Assembly: GCF_000444995.1 (NCBI RefSeq)
Contig: NC_022041.1
Coordinates: 222,001-286,000 of the forward strand
From: Paracoccus aminophilus JCM 7686
GTDB taxonomy: Bacteria > Pseudomonadota > Alphaproteobacteria > Rhodobacterales > Rhodobacteraceae
Length of the DNA stretch: 64,000 bases
Reading direction: 5' to 3'
The position numbers and the translations under genes were made by a program. This document shows positions 32,289-43,160 of this stretch, piece by piece (the first letter of the stretch is position 1; every line of letters begins with the position of its first letter). Under the pieces are notes generated by a model, which saw only the letters and a list, made by a program, of their open reading frames with translations, searched no databases and was not told where the DNA came from.

Positions 32289-35111
32289 TTAGACCTCGGG
32301 GATCAGGACCTCGCGCTTGCCGACATGGTTGGCCGAGCTGACGACGCCCTGTTCCTCCATCTGCTCGACCAGACGCGCGGCCTTGTTATAGCCGATCGCC
32401 AGTTTGCGCTGGATGTAAGAGGTCGAGCATTTGCGATCCTTGGCGACGATGGCGACGGCCATGTCGTAAAGCTCGGCATCGCCGCCCTCGCCGGTCGAGA
32501 GACCCAAAACCATGTCGATATTGTCGGCGCGCTCGTCATCCGGGCCTTCGACAACGCCCGACATATAGGTCGGCGGGCCGAAGGATTTGAGGTGGCGCAC
32601 GATTTCCTCGACCTCTTCATCGCTGACGAAGGGGCCGTGGACGCGGGTGATTTTCGAGCCGCCCGCCATGTAAAGCATGTCGCCCTGACCCAGAAGCTGC
32701 TCGGCACCCTGTTCGCCCAAAATGGTGCGGCTGTCGATTTTCGAGGTCACCTGGAAGGAAATCCGGGTCGGGAAGTTCGCCTTGATCGTGCCGGTGATGA
32801 CATCGACCGAAGGCCGCTGCGTCGCCATGATCAGGTGGATCCCCGAGGCCCGCGCCATCTGCGCCAGACGCTGGATGCAGGCCTCGATTTCCTTGCCCGC
32901 GACCATCATCAGATCGGCCATCTCGTCGACGATGACGACGATATAGGGGAAGGTTTCGGGCTTGAATTCTTCGGTCTCGAAAACCGGCTCGCCGGTGTCC
33001 TCGTCAAAGCCGGTCTGAACGGTGCGCTTGAAAAGCTCGTTTTTGGACAAAGCCTCGCGGACGCGGCCGTTATAGCCCTCGATGTTGCGCACGCCCATCT
33101 TGGACATCTTGCGATAGCGCTCTTCCATCTCGCCGACGACCCATTTGAGCGCGACGACCGCCTTTTTCGGGTCGGTGACGACGGGCGAGAGCAGATGCGG
33201 GATGCCGTCATAAACCGAGAGCTCCAGCATCTTCGGATCGATCATGATCAGCCGGCATTCCTCTGGCGTCAGCTTGTAAAGCAGCGACAGGATCATGGTG
33301 TTGATCGCGACCGATTTGCCCGAGCCGGTGGTGCCCGCGATCAGCAGGTGAGGCATCTTGGCGAGGTTGGCGACAACCGGGCCGCCGCCGATGTCCTTGC
33401 CAAGCGCAAGGGGCAGCGGGAAGGTGCCGTCGCCATAGGCGCGCGAGGCGAGGATTTCGCGTAGCACGACCTTTTCGCGCCGCGCATTCGGCAATTCGAT
33501 CCCGATCACCGTGCGGCCGGGCACGGTCGAGACGCGCGCCGACAGCGCCGACATCGAGCGCGCGATGTCATCGGCGAGACCGATCACGCGGCTGGCTTTC
33601 AGACCGGGCGCGGGTTCCAGCTCGTAAAGCGTGACGACCGGGCCGGGGCGAACCTCGGTGATCTGACCCTTGACGCCGTAATCGTCGAGCACGGCTTCCA
33701 GCATCCGCGCGTTTTCCGTCAGCGCCTCTTCGGAAAGCTGATGCCGCTCGACCGTCGCGGGCGCTTCGAGAAGCGCAAGCGGCGGGTGCTCGTAATGGGG
33801 ACGGCTGGTGTCCTCGAAGGACGCGCGCGGCTGCGCCTCGGCCATAGCCTGACGCGAGGGCTGGACCGGCGGCGCAGGCGGAACGATCCGGCGCGACGGC
33901 TCGCCTTGAGGCGCCGGGCGGTCCGCGGCGGTGATGCCGAAATCGGTGTCGAGATCATCGCCATCGAGATCGCCGTTCAGATCGCCGTCAAAGTTCCCGT
34001 CCAGATCGGTGCCGAAATCGCGGTTGAAGGCCTCGGCATTCGGGCGGGCATGGCCGGTCTCATCGCCCAGACCGTCGTCATCCAGCGCAAGCTCGGTCGA
34101 AATCGGCGGCTCGTGGCGCGGGGGCGTCTCGCCCTTGCCGCTCAGACGCGCGGCCACCGTCGCCATCATCGAGGGTTTCTCGTTGCGGCTGCGGATCGCA
34201 TCGGTGATGCGCGCGCTGATCTCGGCATTCGAGGGCGCTTCGGTATCGGCCCAATTGCCCTCGCGGTCGTAAAGTTCGGCCGGGGGCAGGTCGTCTTGGG
34301 GCAGCGCCGGGCCATTGCGGCGCAGGCGGCTCATAAAGCCTGCGCGCGGCGCATCGGGAGCCGCAAATTCATCGGCAATCGCCGCCGATCCCGCGCGGGC
34401 GGTGCGTTCGCGCCGCGCCGCCGAGCGCGAGCGGATCTCGCCTGCGGCATGGGTCGAAAGCACCGCGCCCCCGGCCAGCAGCTTGAGCAGCAAGATCCGC
34501 GCCGTGCGCAACCCGTCGCGCAGGAAGAGCGCAAAGCGCGCGACTTCCTTTTTGCTGAAGCCGAAGACGAAGGTCGAAAAGGCGACCGCGCCAATGGCAA
34601 CCGCGAAGGCCAGAATCTTGATCGCGATCGCGGCCTTCATCGGCATGATCGACAGCATCGCGCCCATCAGCATATCGCCAAGATGGCCGCCAAGACCGAA
34701 GCTCTGGCGCCAATCCGGCGGCGGCGTCAGCGAGGTTGCATAGATCGAGACCAGCACCATGGCGAGCGGCAGGAAGATGCCGCGCATGATGCGGTCCTCG
34801 CCCCGATGCAGCACCAGCCGCAACCCCCAGACCATCGCGCCAAGCGGCAGCATGTAAGAGCCGAAACCGGCGATCATGAAGAGCGCCGAGGAGATATAGG
34901 CACCGGGCCGGCCCAGCAGGTTCGCCGCAGGCTGATCGGTCGCGGACATGATCGAGGGGTCATCGGGCGTATAGCTGATGAGCATCATCGCGATCAGCAC
35001 GCCCAGAACCACAAGGCCCGCGCCCAGAAGCTCTTTGCCGCGTCGTTCCAGCGCCGCTTGCGTCGATTGATCGAACAACGGGTCGCGGTGTTTCGCCTGC
35101 CAGCTCGCCAT
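32289..35111 (-). CDS. ftsK: DNA translocase FtsK
   Basis: The protein has about 940 residues. There are four or five N-terminal membrane helices (to about residue 180), a Pro/Asp-rich linker (about 200-420) with repeated short Asp-Gly motifs ([16 protein letters not shown]), and then the RecA-like motor with Walker [18 protein letters not shown] and Walker [18 protein letters not shown]. The C-terminal gamma winged helix ([20 protein letters not shown]) reads KOPS sequences. It pumps DNA and supports dif resolution at the division septum. The ATG at 35111 is chosen because GGGGG lies just upstream and it comes 2 bases after the aminotransferase stop; a TTG at 35117 is an alternative. Confidence 0.95.
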   Translation of the reverse strand: MASWQAKHRDPLFDQSTQAALERRGKELLGAGLVVLGVLIAMMLISYTPDDPSIMSATDQPAANLLGRPGAYISSALFMIAGFGSYMLPLGAMVWGLRLVLHRGEDRIMRGIFLPLAMVLVSIYATSLTPPPDWRQSFGLGGHLGDMLMGAMLSIMPMKAAIAIKILAFAVAIGAVAFSTFVFGFSKKEVARFALFLRDGLRTARILLLKLLAGGAVLSTHAAGEIRSRSAARRERTARAGSAAIADEFAAPDAPRAGFMSRLRRNGPALPQDDLPPAELYDREGNWADTEAPSNAEISARITDAIRSRNEKPSMMATVAARLSGKGETPPRHEPPISTELALDDDGLGDETGHARPNAEAFNRDFGTDLDGNFDGDLNGDLDGDDLDTDFGITAADRPAPQGEPSRRIVPPAPPVQPSRQAMAEAQPRASFEDTSRPHYEHPPLALLEAPATVERHQLSEEALTENARMLEAVLDDYGVKGQITEVRPGPVVTLYELEPAPGLKASRVIGLADDIARSMSALSARVSTVPGRTVIGIELPNARREKVVLREILASRAYGDGTFPLPLALGKDIGGGPVVANLAKMPHLLIAGTTGSGKSVAINTMILSLLYKLTPEECRLIMIDPKMLELSVYDGIPHLLSPVVTDPKKAVVALKWVVGEMEERYRKMSKMGVRNIEGYNGRVREALSKNELFKRTVQTGFDEDTGEPVFETEEFKPETFPYIVVIVDEMADLMMVAGKEIEACIQRLAQMARASGIHLIMATQRPSVDVITGTIKANFPTRISFQVTSKIDSRTILGEQGAEQLLGQGDMLYMAGGSKITRVHGPFVSDEEVEEIVRHLKSFGPPTYMSGVVEGPDDERADNIDMVLGLSTGEGGDAELYDMAVAIVAKDRKCSTSYIQRKLAIGYNKAARLVEQMEEQGVVSSANHVGKREVLIPEV

Positions 35112-35113
35112 GC

Positions 35114-36319
35114 TCAACCCCCTTGATACAAACAGTTTTTGAGACGGTTCAGCGCCGCCTCGGTTTTCTCGGCATCATCGACCAGCGCCACGCGGATGAA
35201 GTCGCGCCCGGGATTTCCGGCGGCGCTGTCGCGGGCGAGATAGCCGCCCGGCAGAACCTGCACCCCGGCCTCGCCCCAAAGCTTCTTCGCGGCGGCCTCA
35301 CCGTCGCCGATCTCGGCGGGCACGGGCAGCCACAGGAAAAACCCGCCCTGCGGCGCGAAATAGCCCGGGATATTGCCGAAGATGCGGTCGGCGATTGCGT
35401 ATTTCTGCAAGTAAAGCTGACGGTTCGCCTCGGCATGGGCGTCATCGGACCAGGCCTTGGTGCTGACGCGCTGTGCGGGCAGCGGGATCGGTGCGCCGGA
35501 ATAACTGCGCAGCGTGCGGATGCGCTTGATCGCATCGGCCCCGCCCGCCGCAAAGCCCGAGCGCAGCCCCGGCAGGTTCGAGCGTTTCGACAGCGAATTG
35601 AACATCACGACGCGGTCGGTCAGCCCCATCCGCGCGGCGACGGCCAAGGCGCTTGGCGGCGGCACGTCGCGGTAGATCTCGGAATAGCATTCATCCGAGA
35701 AGATGACGAAATCGTGGGTTTCGGCCAGCGTGAGCAGCTCTTCGAGATAGTCCTCGCTCGCAATCGCACCCTGCGGATTGGCGGGCGAGCACAGATAGGC
35801 GATGGCGGTGCGCGCCAGCGTCTCGGCGGGCAGGCCCGCGAAATCGGGCAGGTGGCCCGTGGCGAAGGTCGCGGGCACGAAGACCGCATCGGCATCGACC
35901 GCAGCGGCGGCGACGGCATAGACCTGATAGAACGGGTTCGGCACAAGGATCGCCGGGCGCGCGCCGTTCTTGGTTTCCGGGCACAGCGCAATCGCCGCGT
36001 TGAACAACCCCTCGCGCGAGCCGTTGAGCGTGCAGATCTGCGCGGGTGGGATCTCGAGGCGATGGCGGCGGCGGATCCAGTCGGAGATTGCCTGAAGCAG
36101 CTCGGGCGCGCCTTCGTTCGGCGGGTATTTCCCGAATTCCGCGATGGTTTCGGCCAGAATGGGCGCGACGAAATCAGGCAAAGCATGACGCGGCTCGCCA
36201 ATGGTCATCACCACCGGCTGGGCCTGATCGGCAAGGCCGGGTTCGATCCCGGTCAAAAGGCTCCGCAAACGCGGAAAGGCGTATTCGGGCAGGTTCGAGA
36301 ACCGCTCGCTCTGTGTCAT
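35114..36319 (-). CDS. Class I/II PLP aminotransferase (DapC-like)
   Basis: The 401-residue fold-type I aminotransferase has an N-terminal [37 protein letters not shown], a cofactor segment [34 protein letters not shown], and the PLP-lysine motif [20 protein letters not shown] near residue 245. Its position directly before ftsK and its sequence suit the Rhodobacteraceae protein usually annotated as succinyldiaminopimelate transaminase (DapC), in lysine/peptidoglycan precursor synthesis. Substrate assignment is inference from context. It stops 2 bases before the ftsK start, so the two are one transcript. Confidence 0.85.
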   Translation of the reverse strand: MTQSERFSNLPEYAFPRLRSLLTGIEPGLADQAQPVVMTIGEPRHALPDFVAPILAETIAEFGKYPPNEGAPELLQAISDWIRRRHRLEIPPAQICTLNGSREGLFNAAIALCPETKNGARPAILVPNPFYQVYAVAAAAVDADAVFVPATFATGHLPDFAGLPAETLARTAIAYLCSPANPQGAIASEDYLEELLTLAETHDFVIFSDECYSEIYRDVPPPSALAVAARMGLTDRVVMFNSLSKRSNLPGLRSGFAAGGADAIKRIRTLRSYSGAPIPLPAQRVSTKAWSDDAHAEANRQLYLQKYAIADRIFGNIPGYFAPQGGFFLWLPVPAEIGDGEAAAKKLWGEAGVQVLPGGYLARDSAAGNPGRDFIRVALVDDAEKTEAALNRLKNCLYQGG

Positions 36320-36486
36320 GACTGCCTCTCAGATCGGGGTCGTCTCGCCCCGTTTGCTCGCAGACTACCGGCAAAGGCTGGTTTCGTCCAGTCAATCGGC
36401 AGCTTTGCCGGGGCGGTGGTCGGCTTTTGCTCAAATGCCCGAGCAGCGTGCCCGCCGGGAAAGGGCCGCGCTGACATCACCCAGCC

Positions 36487-37818
36487 TCAGACCGCAAGCG
36501 CGGCCTCGGCCCCGGCGGCGCTGACCAGAAGCGCGCGGTCACGCCTTGCGTGGCCCATCAGCATGAGCCCACAGCCGGGATGGCCGGTCGGCAGCGAAAT
36601 CGCGGGCAGGCCAAGGAAGTTTCCGATCCGGGTGTTGCGCAAAGCCAGCAGGTTCTCGCGGGCGAAATATTCGGGATCGGCGAGAAGCAGGGCGACATCG
36701 GGCGGCAGGATCGGCGAGGTCGGCAGCGCCACGACATCATAGCCCGCGACCGCCTCGGCATAGGCCGCGCGCAATTCGTCGATCTTGATCCAGGCGGCGA
36801 CATAATCGGTCGCGAGCACATCCTTGCCGCCGCGAAAGCGGGCGAGGATCGGCGGATACATCAGCTCGGGCGCGGCCTCGATCTGATCGCGCCAGATGCC
36901 ATAGGCCTCGGGCGCAAAGGCCGTCGCGGCATTTTGCATGATCTCGGTCACGACGGGCAAAGTGGCGCGGGTGATCTGGGCGCCCGCTTTGCCAAGGCGG
37001 TGAATGGCATCCTCGAAGGCCGCAACCGGCGCCTCGCGCGCCTCGTCGAAGGGCAGCCCTTCGAGCACCAAAACGCGCAGCTTGCGGTTCGGCGTCTCGG
37101 AAAGATCGACCGCTGCGGTCTGGGTCAGGGCCGAGAACAGCAAAGCGCAATCCTCGACCGTGCGCGCGATCGGACCAGCGGTGTCAAAGCGCAGGCACAG
37201 CGGCACGATGCCCTGACCAGAGATCGCGCCATGGGTGGGCTTGAAGCCGACAAGCCCGTTCCAGGCCGCCGGAAGCCGGATCGAGCCGCCGGTGTCCGAG
37301 CCGATCGCTGCGGCCGCCAGCCCGAGCGCGACCGAGACCGCCGCGCCCGAGGACGAGCCCCCCGGCGCCAGCGCCGCATCATAGGCATTGGGCGGGGTCG
37401 CGGTCATCGGGTTGAGGCCCAGTCCCGAAAAGGCGAGCTCGGTCAGATGGGTCTTGCCAAGACAGATCAGCCCCTCGCCGGTGGCATTGGCCAGAACGCG
37501 GGCGTCCTCGGTTGGGATACGGCCTTCCAGCAGGCGCGAGCCCGCCTCGGTCGCAACGCCTGCCGTGTCGAAATTGTCCTTCCAGCTCAGTGCCACGCCA
37601 TCGAGCAACCCGCGCCGCCGTCCGGTCCGGGCGCGATCATGGGCCGCCACCGATTCCTTGCGCGCCCGCTCTGGCGTCATGCGCGCATAGATCCGTTCGC
37701 CGTAAGGATGGCGCAGCGCGGCATCGAGATAGGCTTCGGTTTGCTCAAGCGGGCTAATCAGCCCAGCCATGATGGCGCGTCCCTGTTCGGCCGCCGAAGC
37801 GCGCAACCAATCCATCAT
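36487..37818 (-). CDS. Amidase signature family hydrolase
   Basis: The 443-residue amidase has the Ser-cisSer-Lys triad region: the lysine in GVALSWKDNFDTAGV, and the Gly/Ser-rich APGGSSSGAAVSVALGLAAA followed by IGSDTGGSIRLPAAWNGLVG with its catalytic serine. Amidases of this type hydrolyse small amides or act in amidotransfer; this one resembles the stand-alone enzymes rather than GatA. It is upstream of the aminotransferase-ftsK pair on the same strand, 167 bases away. The substrate is unknown. Confidence 0.88.
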   Translation of the reverse strand: MMDWLRASAAEQGRAIMAGLISPLEQTEAYLDAALRHPYGERIYARMTPERARKESVAAHDRARTGRRRGLLDGVALSWKDNFDTAGVATEAGSRLLEGRIPTEDARVLANATGEGLICLGKTHLTELAFSGLGLNPMTATPPNAYDAALAPGGSSSGAAVSVALGLAAAAIGSDTGGSIRLPAAWNGLVGFKPTHGAISGQGIVPLCLRFDTAGPIARTVEDCALLFSALTQTAAVDLSETPNRKLRVLVLEGLPFDEAREAPVAAFEDAIHRLGKAGAQITRATLPVVTEIMQNAATAFAPEAYGIWRDQIEAAPELMYPPILARFRGGKDVLATDYVAAWIKIDELRAAYAEAVAGYDVVALPTSPILPPDVALLLADPEYFARENLLALRNTRIGNFLGLPAISLPTGHPGCGLMLMGHARRDRALLVSAAGAEAALAV

Positions 37819-37936
37819 GACCTCCGTCGTCGTTCTGGGTTAAGGCTACTCCGCTCGGCAGCCTCCTTCAATGGCGGGCTTTACGCTTGTATTCATGCCA
37901 CATGGACATTGCCCGGGCGCCGGAGATACTGCCGCT

Positions 37937-39160
37937 ATGAAACAGAATTTTGATGTCGTGATCGCGGGCGGTGGCCTCAATGGCCCGATGCTTGGACTGG
38001 CGCTCGCGGATGCGGGGCTCAGCGTGGCCGTGGTTGACGCCCGCCCCGCCGATCTGCGCGCGGGCGAGAGCTTTGACGGGCGTGCCTATGCTCTGGCTTT
38101 GGCCTCGCAGCGGCTGCTGGCCGCGCTGGGGCTCTGGCGGGATCTCGCCGACAAGGCGCAACCGATCAACGAGGTGCGCGCCTCGCAGGGCCATGCAGGC
38201 GAAGGCGCGGGGCCGCTTTGGCTGCATTTCGACAGCGCCGAGCTGGAGGAGGGGCGTCTGGGCTATATGCTCGAAGACCGTTTCCTCTATCGCGCCCTCT
38301 TGTCGGGCATGGCGGGCAAGGTGACGCATATTCCGGCCGCCGAGGTCGTCTCGCAAGAGCTGCGCGGCCCCCATATCGCGGTCGGGCTGAAGGACGGGCG
38401 CGAGCTTCTGGCCTCGCTGCTGGTTGGCGCGGATGGGCGGGCCTCGGGCACGGCCACGCGCGCGGGGATCGGGCGGCAGGGCCATGATTATGGCCAGATC
38501 GCGCTGGTCGCGGCGATTGACCACGCCTTGCCTCATGGCGGCATTGCGCATCAGTATTTCCTGCCGACCGGCCCTCTGGCGATCCTGCCCTTGCCGGGCA
38601 ACCGCTCCTCCATCGTCTGGTCCGAGGCCGCCGACCGCGCGCGAGAGATCCGCGCACTGGGAGATGACGATTTCCTCGAGGTGCTGCGCCCGCGATTCGG
38701 CGATTTTCTGGGCGAGATCCGATTGGCCGGGCCGCGCTTTTCCTATCCGCTCGGGCTGACGCTCGCCGATGATTACATGGCCGAGCGCGTTGCGCTGGTC
38801 GGAGACGCCGCGCATGGCGTGCATCCGATCGCGGGGCAGGGGCTGAACCTTGGCCTGCGCGATGTCGCCTCTTTGGCCGAGGTGCTGGTCGAGGCACGCC
38901 GGCGGGGCGAGGATATCGGCAGCACGGCGGTTCTGGCGCGCTATGAGCGCTGGCGCAGGCCCGATGCGACCGCGCTGGCGCTGGGCATGGATGCGGTCAA
39001 TGCGATCTTTTCCAACGACAATCCGCTGCTGCGCCTGGGCCGCTCGCTTGGCATGGGCGTGGTCAATGGCGTGCCCGGCTTGCGTCGTCGCTTCATGCGG
39101 CAGGCGGCAGGGCTGGGGCTTGATCCGATGCCTCGTCTTTTGACGGGGCGGCGCCTGTAA
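37937..39160 (+). CDS. UbiH/VisC-family FAD monooxygenase (ubiquinone biosynthesis type)
   Basis: The 407-residue protein starts at ATG 37937. The Rossmann motif VVIAGGGLNGPMLGLALADA (6-25), the middle SLLVGADGRASGTATRAGI with the DG motif, and VALVGDAAHGVHPIAGQGLNLGLRD (the GD motif) are all intact. Enzymes of this family hydroxylate the ubiquinone ring. The open frame before the ATG has no ribosome binding site. It is divergent from the amidase. Which ring position it hydroxylates cannot be read from sequence. Confidence 0.88.
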   Translation: MKQNFDVVIAGGGLNGPMLGLALADAGLSVAVVDARPADLRAGESFDGRAYALALASQRLLAALGLWRDLADKAQPINEVRASQGHAGEGAGPLWLHFDSAELEEGRLGYMLEDRFLYRALLSGMAGKVTHIPAAEVVSQELRGPHIAVGLKDGRELLASLLVGADGRASGTATRAGIGRQGHDYGQIALVAAIDHALPHGGIAHQYFLPTGPLAILPLPGNRSSIVWSEAADRAREIRALGDDDFLEVLRPRFGDFLGEIRLAGPRFSYPLGLTLADDYMAERVALVGDAAHGVHPIAGQGLNLGLRDVASLAEVLVEARRRGEDIGSTAVLARYERWRRPDATALALGMDAVNAIFSNDNPLLRLGRSLGMGVVNGVPGLRRRFMRQAAGLGLDPMPRLLTGRRL

Positions 39161-39275
39161 CCATGACGTCATCGCGGCGTGAGGCGGGAACGCTCACGCC
39201 CGCGCGAGAGTTGAGCCGCAGCATATCCGGCGAACGTGATGTGCAAGCCTTTGGGGATCCGATAATATTCTGGTT

Positions 39276-39878
39276 ATGAAAAAGCTTCTCGCCCTCGCTC
39301 TTGCGCCCGTCCTTTCCTTGGCCCTCGCCCTTCCGGCTTTGGCCGACAAGATCCCCTTGACCGAAATCTCGCGCTATCTGAACAGCCTTCAGACCGCGCA
39401 GTCGGATTTCACCCAGATCAATGCCGATGGCACGATCTCGACCGGGACGGTCTATATCCAGCGGCCGAACCGGGTGCGCTTCGAATATCGCGGCGACAAG
39501 ACGCTGGTTTTGGCCTCGTCGGGTCAGGTCGCGATTTTTGACGGCAAATCGAACGGCGGCCCGCAGCAATATCCGCTGTCGAAAACCCCGCTCTCGATCA
39601 TTCTGGCGCCCAATGTGAACCTGTCGCAGGACCGCATGGTGACGGGCTATACCGAGGCGAAGAACTCGACCGTGGTGACGGCGCAGGATCCGAGCCATCC
39701 CGAATATGGCAATATCCAGATGGCCTTTACCGCCAATCCGACCCAGCTGCGGCAATGGGTCGTGACCGATGATCGCGGCCAGCGCACCACGGTGATTCTC
39801 GGCGAGATGAAAACCGGGGTCAGCTTTGCGCCCTCGACCTTCGTCATCCAGAACGAGATCGATCGCCGCCGCCGCTGA
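39276..39878 (+). CDS. lolA: Outer-membrane lipoprotein carrier protein LolA
   Basis: The 200-residue protein has a signal peptide (KKLLALALAPVLSLALALPA, cleavage after ALA-D) and the LolA pattern LNSLQTAQSDFTQINADGTI, then GTVYIQRPNRVRFEYRG and a C-terminal TTVILGEMKTGVSFAPSTFV. It carries lipoproteins through the periplasm to the outer membrane. It is followed by a strong terminator. Its place close to ftsK is usual for the family of organisms suggested here. Confidence 0.92.
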   Translation: MKKLLALALAPVLSLALALPALADKIPLTEISRYLNSLQTAQSDFTQINADGTISTGTVYIQRPNRVRFEYRGDKTLVLASSGQVAIFDGKSNGGPQQYPLSKTPLSIILAPNVNLSQDRMVTGYTEAKNSTVVTAQDPSHPEYGNIQMAFTANPTQLRQWVVTDDRGQRTTVILGEMKTGVSFAPSTFVIQNEIDRRRR

Positions 39879-39900
39879 TCGACGAGGCCTGATTGACTAC

Positions 39901-39939
39901 GAAAAACCCCCGGGCGCGGAAGCATCCGGGGGTTTTTCG
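39901..39939. terminator. Terminator after lolA, shared with the convergent transglycosylase gene
   Basis: Arms GAAAAACCCCCGGG and CCGGGGGTTTTTC around CGCGGAAGCAT. It has T-runs on both strands. Confidence 0.9.
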
Positions 39940-39959
39940 TAGCTGTGCGCGGGCTGGCC

Positions 39960-40547
39960 TCAGCGGGCCTTGCCGCAGGCGATCAGCTGCGCGCGATAGG
40001 TTTCCGCGCGCTGACCGACCTTCGAGGCCACTGTCAAAAGCCACGGCTTGCCGTTATGCGAGCCGTTGACAAAGCCGGTGCGGCCTTCGTGATAGGCGAG
40101 ATATTGCGATTGCGCGTCCCATTTCGAAACGCCGAGCCGTTTCGCCGTGCCATCCATATACCAGCCCATGAAATCGGTGGCGTCGCGGATGTTGTCTCGC
40201 TTGGCACGGCGGTTGCCGGTCTCTTTCTGGTATTCCTCCCAAGTGCCGTCCAGCGCCTGGCTATAGCCGTAAGCCGAGCTCTGGCGGCCGACCGGGATGA
40301 TGCCCAGAACATATTGATGGGGAGTGCGGGCATCGCCGATGAATTTCGATTCCTGATGGATCGAGGCCATCTGGACATGGACCGGAATGCCCCAGCGCCG
40401 TTCCGTCGCCTGCATCGCGCTGAAATAGGCTGGACGCTCGGCCACGATGGCGCAGGCGTTTTCCAGATTGCGCGGCGCCTTGTAGTTCCCGCCGCCGCCA
40501 CAGGAAGCAACCAGCCCGACGATGGCCAGTTTCAGATACCTGTTCAT
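39960..40547 (-). CDS. Lytic-transglycosylase-like lipoprotein (SLT domain)
   Basis: The 195-residue protein starts at ATG 40547 (GAGGG upstream) with a short lipoprotein signal ending GLVASCGGGG. The lysozyme-like domain has the catalytic glutamate in VHVQMASIHQESKFIGDART, then GRQSSAYGYSQALDGTWEEY, YLAYHEGRTGF and a C-terminal VGQRAETYRAQL. It probably trims peptidoglycan from the outer-membrane face. The frame is open further upstream, but without a signal. It is convergent with lolA. Confidence 0.82.
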   Translation of the reverse strand: MNRYLKLAIVGLVASCGGGGNYKAPRNLENACAIVAERPAYFSAMQATERRWGIPVHVQMASIHQESKFIGDARTPHQYVLGIIPVGRQSSAYGYSQALDGTWEEYQKETGNRRAKRDNIRDATDFMGWYMDGTAKRLGVSKWDAQSQYLAYHEGRTGFVNGSHNGKPWLLTVASKVGQRAETYRAQLIACGKAR

Positions 40548-40636
40548 TCTGCCCTCATGGTCTTTTTTTGTGACGCCTTTTGCACCGACCATAGACAAAA
40601 CCCGGCCTTTCGCCAATGACAAACCCGAGAAGGCGC

Positions 40637-41692
40637 TCAAGATCGGACCATTGCCGCCGATTTGATGATCGCATGGCAGGGGATCCCGGGCGCCAACCCC
40701 AGCGCTGCAACCGATCTTTCGGTGATCTGGGCGAGCAGGCGCGACTCACCCACGGCCAGCTCGACAAAGCCGCCGCTGACCTTTTCGACCCGCGCGGGCA
40801 GCACGTTCAGCGCCGAGAGCCCCTCGGGCGGGGTCAGTGACAGAATGACCTCATGGGCGAGGATACGCAGCCGGATCTCGGCGCCTTCGGGCTCGTTTTG
40901 CGCGGGCAGAAGCAGCGCGCCGGCAGGGGTGGCGACGCGGCACATGCTATCGGGCTCGATCCGCTCGATCCGGCCGGGCAGAAGCGCGCCCGCTTCGCGC
41001 AGGCCGAAGGCCGGGCCGGTGGCGGCATCCGACAGCGCCTCGGCGACCGGGCCGGAATAGATCACGCGGCCTTGCTGCATCATCACGAGGGTCGTCGCCA
41101 GCCGCACAACCTCGGCGGTCGAATGGCTGACATAGAGGATCGGCAGATTGACCTCGTCGCGCAGCCGTTCGAGCCAAGGCATGATCTCAGCCTTGCGCGC
41201 CTCGTCGAGCGCGGCCAGAGGCTCGTCCATGACCAAAAGCTCCGGCCCCGACAGCAGTGCGCGCCCGATGGCGGTGCGCTGCTTTTCCCCGCCCGAGAGA
41301 TTGCGCGGACGACGCTTGAGCAGCGGCCCGAGCGCGAGCATCTCGACGATGCGGTCGAAATCCGCGCGCGCGCCGCGGCGAAAGCGCCACGAATAGCGCA
41401 GGTTTGAGGCGACGGTCAGATGCGGGAACAGCCGGGCATCCTGAAAGACATAGCCGATGCGGCGGTCCTTGACCGGCAGATTAACCCCGGCGGTGCTGTC
41501 AAAGAGCACGCGCTCATTGACGGCAATCCGCCCGCTTTCGGGCGTCATCAACCCCGCCACCGCATTGATGGTCGAGGTCTTGCCGCAGCCCGAGGGGCCG
41601 AAAAGCGCGGTCACGCCCGAGGGCGCCTCGAAGGCGATATCAAGGCCAAGCGTCGGGAACTGGCGCCGGATCGCAACCGAAACCGCCGTCAT
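40637..41692 (-). CDS. modC: Molybdate ABC transporter ATP-binding protein ModC
   Basis: The 351-residue protein has Walker A ALFGPSGCGKTSTINAV at 29-45, the signature RNLSGGEKQRTAIGRALLSG, Walker B LLVMDEPLAALDEARKA, and a C-terminal TOBE domain (EVILSLTPPEGLSALNVLPA) that senses molybdate. It energises ModB for molybdate uptake. The start at 41692 overlaps the modB stop by ATGA. It is the last gene of modABC; the operon lies beside a ModE-type regulator. Confidence 0.95.
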   Translation of the reverse strand: MTAVSVAIRRQFPTLGLDIAFEAPSGVTALFGPSGCGKTSTINAVAGLMTPESGRIAVNERVLFDSTAGVNLPVKDRRIGYVFQDARLFPHLTVASNLRYSWRFRRGARADFDRIVEMLALGPLLKRRPRNLSGGEKQRTAIGRALLSGPELLVMDEPLAALDEARKAEIMPWLERLRDEVNLPILYVSHSTAEVVRLATTLVMMQQGRVIYSGPVAEALSDAATGPAFGLREAGALLPGRIERIEPDSMCRVATPAGALLLPAQNEPEGAEIRLRILAHEVILSLTPPEGLSALNVLPARVEKVSGGFVELAVGESRLLAQITERSVAALGLAPGIPCHAIIKSAAMVRS

Positions 41693-42372
41693 GTCCGCGC
41701 GGCCCGCCGCGCCAGCACTTCCGAGATGATGACCGCGCCCATGGCGATCACGACCGAGATCAGCACCAGCCGCATCGCCGCCGCATCGCCTCCGGGAGAT
41801 TGCAGCAGGGCGTAGATCGCCGAAGGGATGGTCTGGGTCTGGCCGGGAATGTTCGACACGAAGGTAATGGTGGCCCCGAATTCGCCCATCGCCTTGGCAA
41901 AGCCAAGCGTTGCCCCGGCGAGAAGCGCGGGAAAGATCAGCGGCAGGGTTACGGTCAGAAACACCCAAAAGCGCGGCGCACCAAGCGTGGCGGCGGCTTC
42001 TTCAAGCTTGGGATCAACCGCCTCGAAGCCCAGCCGGATCGCGCGCACGGTCAGCGGGAAGGCCATGACGGCGGCGGCCAGCGCGGCTCCGGTCCAGCGG
42101 AAGGCCAGAACGATGCCCAGCTCCTTCAGAACCGAGCCGATCGGGCCTTTGGTGCCGAAGTTCAACAGCAGAATATAGCCGGTGACGACCGGCGGCAGGA
42201 TCAGCGGCAGATGGACAATGCCGCTGAGAATCCCGTGGCCCGGAAAGCGCTTGCGCGCCAGAACCCAGGCCACGGCGACGGCAAACGGCAGGCTGAGCAC
42301 TGTCGCGACGATCGAGACTTGGATGGACAGCGCAACCGCCTGCCATTCCTGTGGGCTCAGCCAATCCGTCAT
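41689..42372 (-). CDS. modB: Molybdate ABC transporter permease ModB
   Basis: The 227-residue inner-membrane permease has five or six helices. The ABC-interaction EAA loop is EEAAATLGAPRFWVFLTVTL, and FAKAMGEFGATITFVSNIPG is the usual ModB block. It starts 16 bases after the modA stop and overlaps modC by 4 bases. Confidence 0.95.
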   Translation of the reverse strand: MTDWLSPQEWQAVALSIQVSIVATVLSLPFAVAVAWVLARKRFPGHGILSGIVHLPLILPPVVTGYILLLNFGTKGPIGSVLKELGIVLAFRWTGAALAAAVMAFPLTVRAIRLGFEAVDPKLEEAAATLGAPRFWVFLTVTLPLIFPALLAGATLGFAKAMGEFGATITFVSNIPGQTQTIPSAIYALLQSPGGDAAAMRLVLISVVIAMGAVIISEVLARRAART

Positions 42373-42388
42373 GGGTCAGAGGCTCGGA

Positions 42389-43132
42389 TCAGGGCAGAAC
42401 CGTGAAGCCGAAATCCTCGAAGACCTTCTTGGCGGGATCGGTCTTGAGGCTGGACAGGAACTTGCCCGCCTCGGCCGATTTGGTGCCCTTGATCAGCGCG
42501 GCCGGATAGACGATCGCATCATGGCTGTCCTCGGGGAAGGTCGCGACGACCTTCACGTCCTTCTCGGCCACGGCGTCGCTGCCGTAAACGATTCCGAGCG
42601 GCGCCTCGCCGGTCGCGACCAGCGCCAGCGCGGCGCGGACGTTGTCGGCCTGTGCGACCTGACCCTCGACCTTCGACCAGAGGTTCAGCTTCTCCAGCGC
42701 CTGCTTGCCATATTGGCCTGCGGGCACCGAATCGATCAGCGCCATCGCCAGCTTGCCGCCATTGAGCGCCTCGGGCAGCTTGTCGAGCTCGGTCAGCGCG
42801 GGGGCATCCTTGCCGACGATCACCAGCGTATTGCCCAGGAGATCGGTGCGGGTGCTCTTGTCGATATTGTCGGATTTCTCGAGCGCATCCATCCAGTTCA
42901 CCGCTGCCGAGATGAAGATATCGGCCGGGGCACCTTGCTGGATCTGTTTGGCCAGCTGCGAGCTGCCTGCATAGGAAATCGTGACGGTGTCGCCGGTCTG
43001 GGCTTTCCAGTCCTCGGCCACCTTGTCGAGAGCGTCCTTAAGGCTTGCTGCGGCGAAAATCGTGAAATCCTCGGCCAGCGCAGGCGTGGCGACAAGGGCG
43101 CAGAAAGCTGCCGTAATCAGGGAAAAGCGCAT
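42389..43132 (-). CDS. modA: Molybdate-binding periplasmic protein ModA
   Basis: The 247-residue protein starts at ATG 43132 with a signal peptide (FSLITAAFCALVATPALA-ED). It has FTIFAAASLKDALDKVAEDW, TISYAGSSQLAKQIQQGAPA with the serine-rich oxyanion site, ADIFISAAVNWMDAL, and the late GIVYGSDA. It binds molybdate or tungstate for ModBC. The promoter region upstream carries an inverted repeat that could bind the neighbouring ModE-type regulator. Confidence 0.93.
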   Translation of the reverse strand: MRFSLITAAFCALVATPALAEDFTIFAAASLKDALDKVAEDWKAQTGDTVTISYAGSSQLAKQIQQGAPADIFISAAVNWMDALEKSDNIDKSTRTDLLGNTLVIVGKDAPALTELDKLPEALNGGKLAMALIDSVPAGQYGKQALEKLNLWSKVEGQVAQADNVRAALALVATGEAPLGIVYGSDAVAEKDVKVVATFPEDSHDAIVYPAALIKGTKSAEAGKFLSSLKTDPAKKVFEDFGFTVLP

Positions 43133-43160
43133 GTAGGGCTCCGATACTTGCAACGGTTCG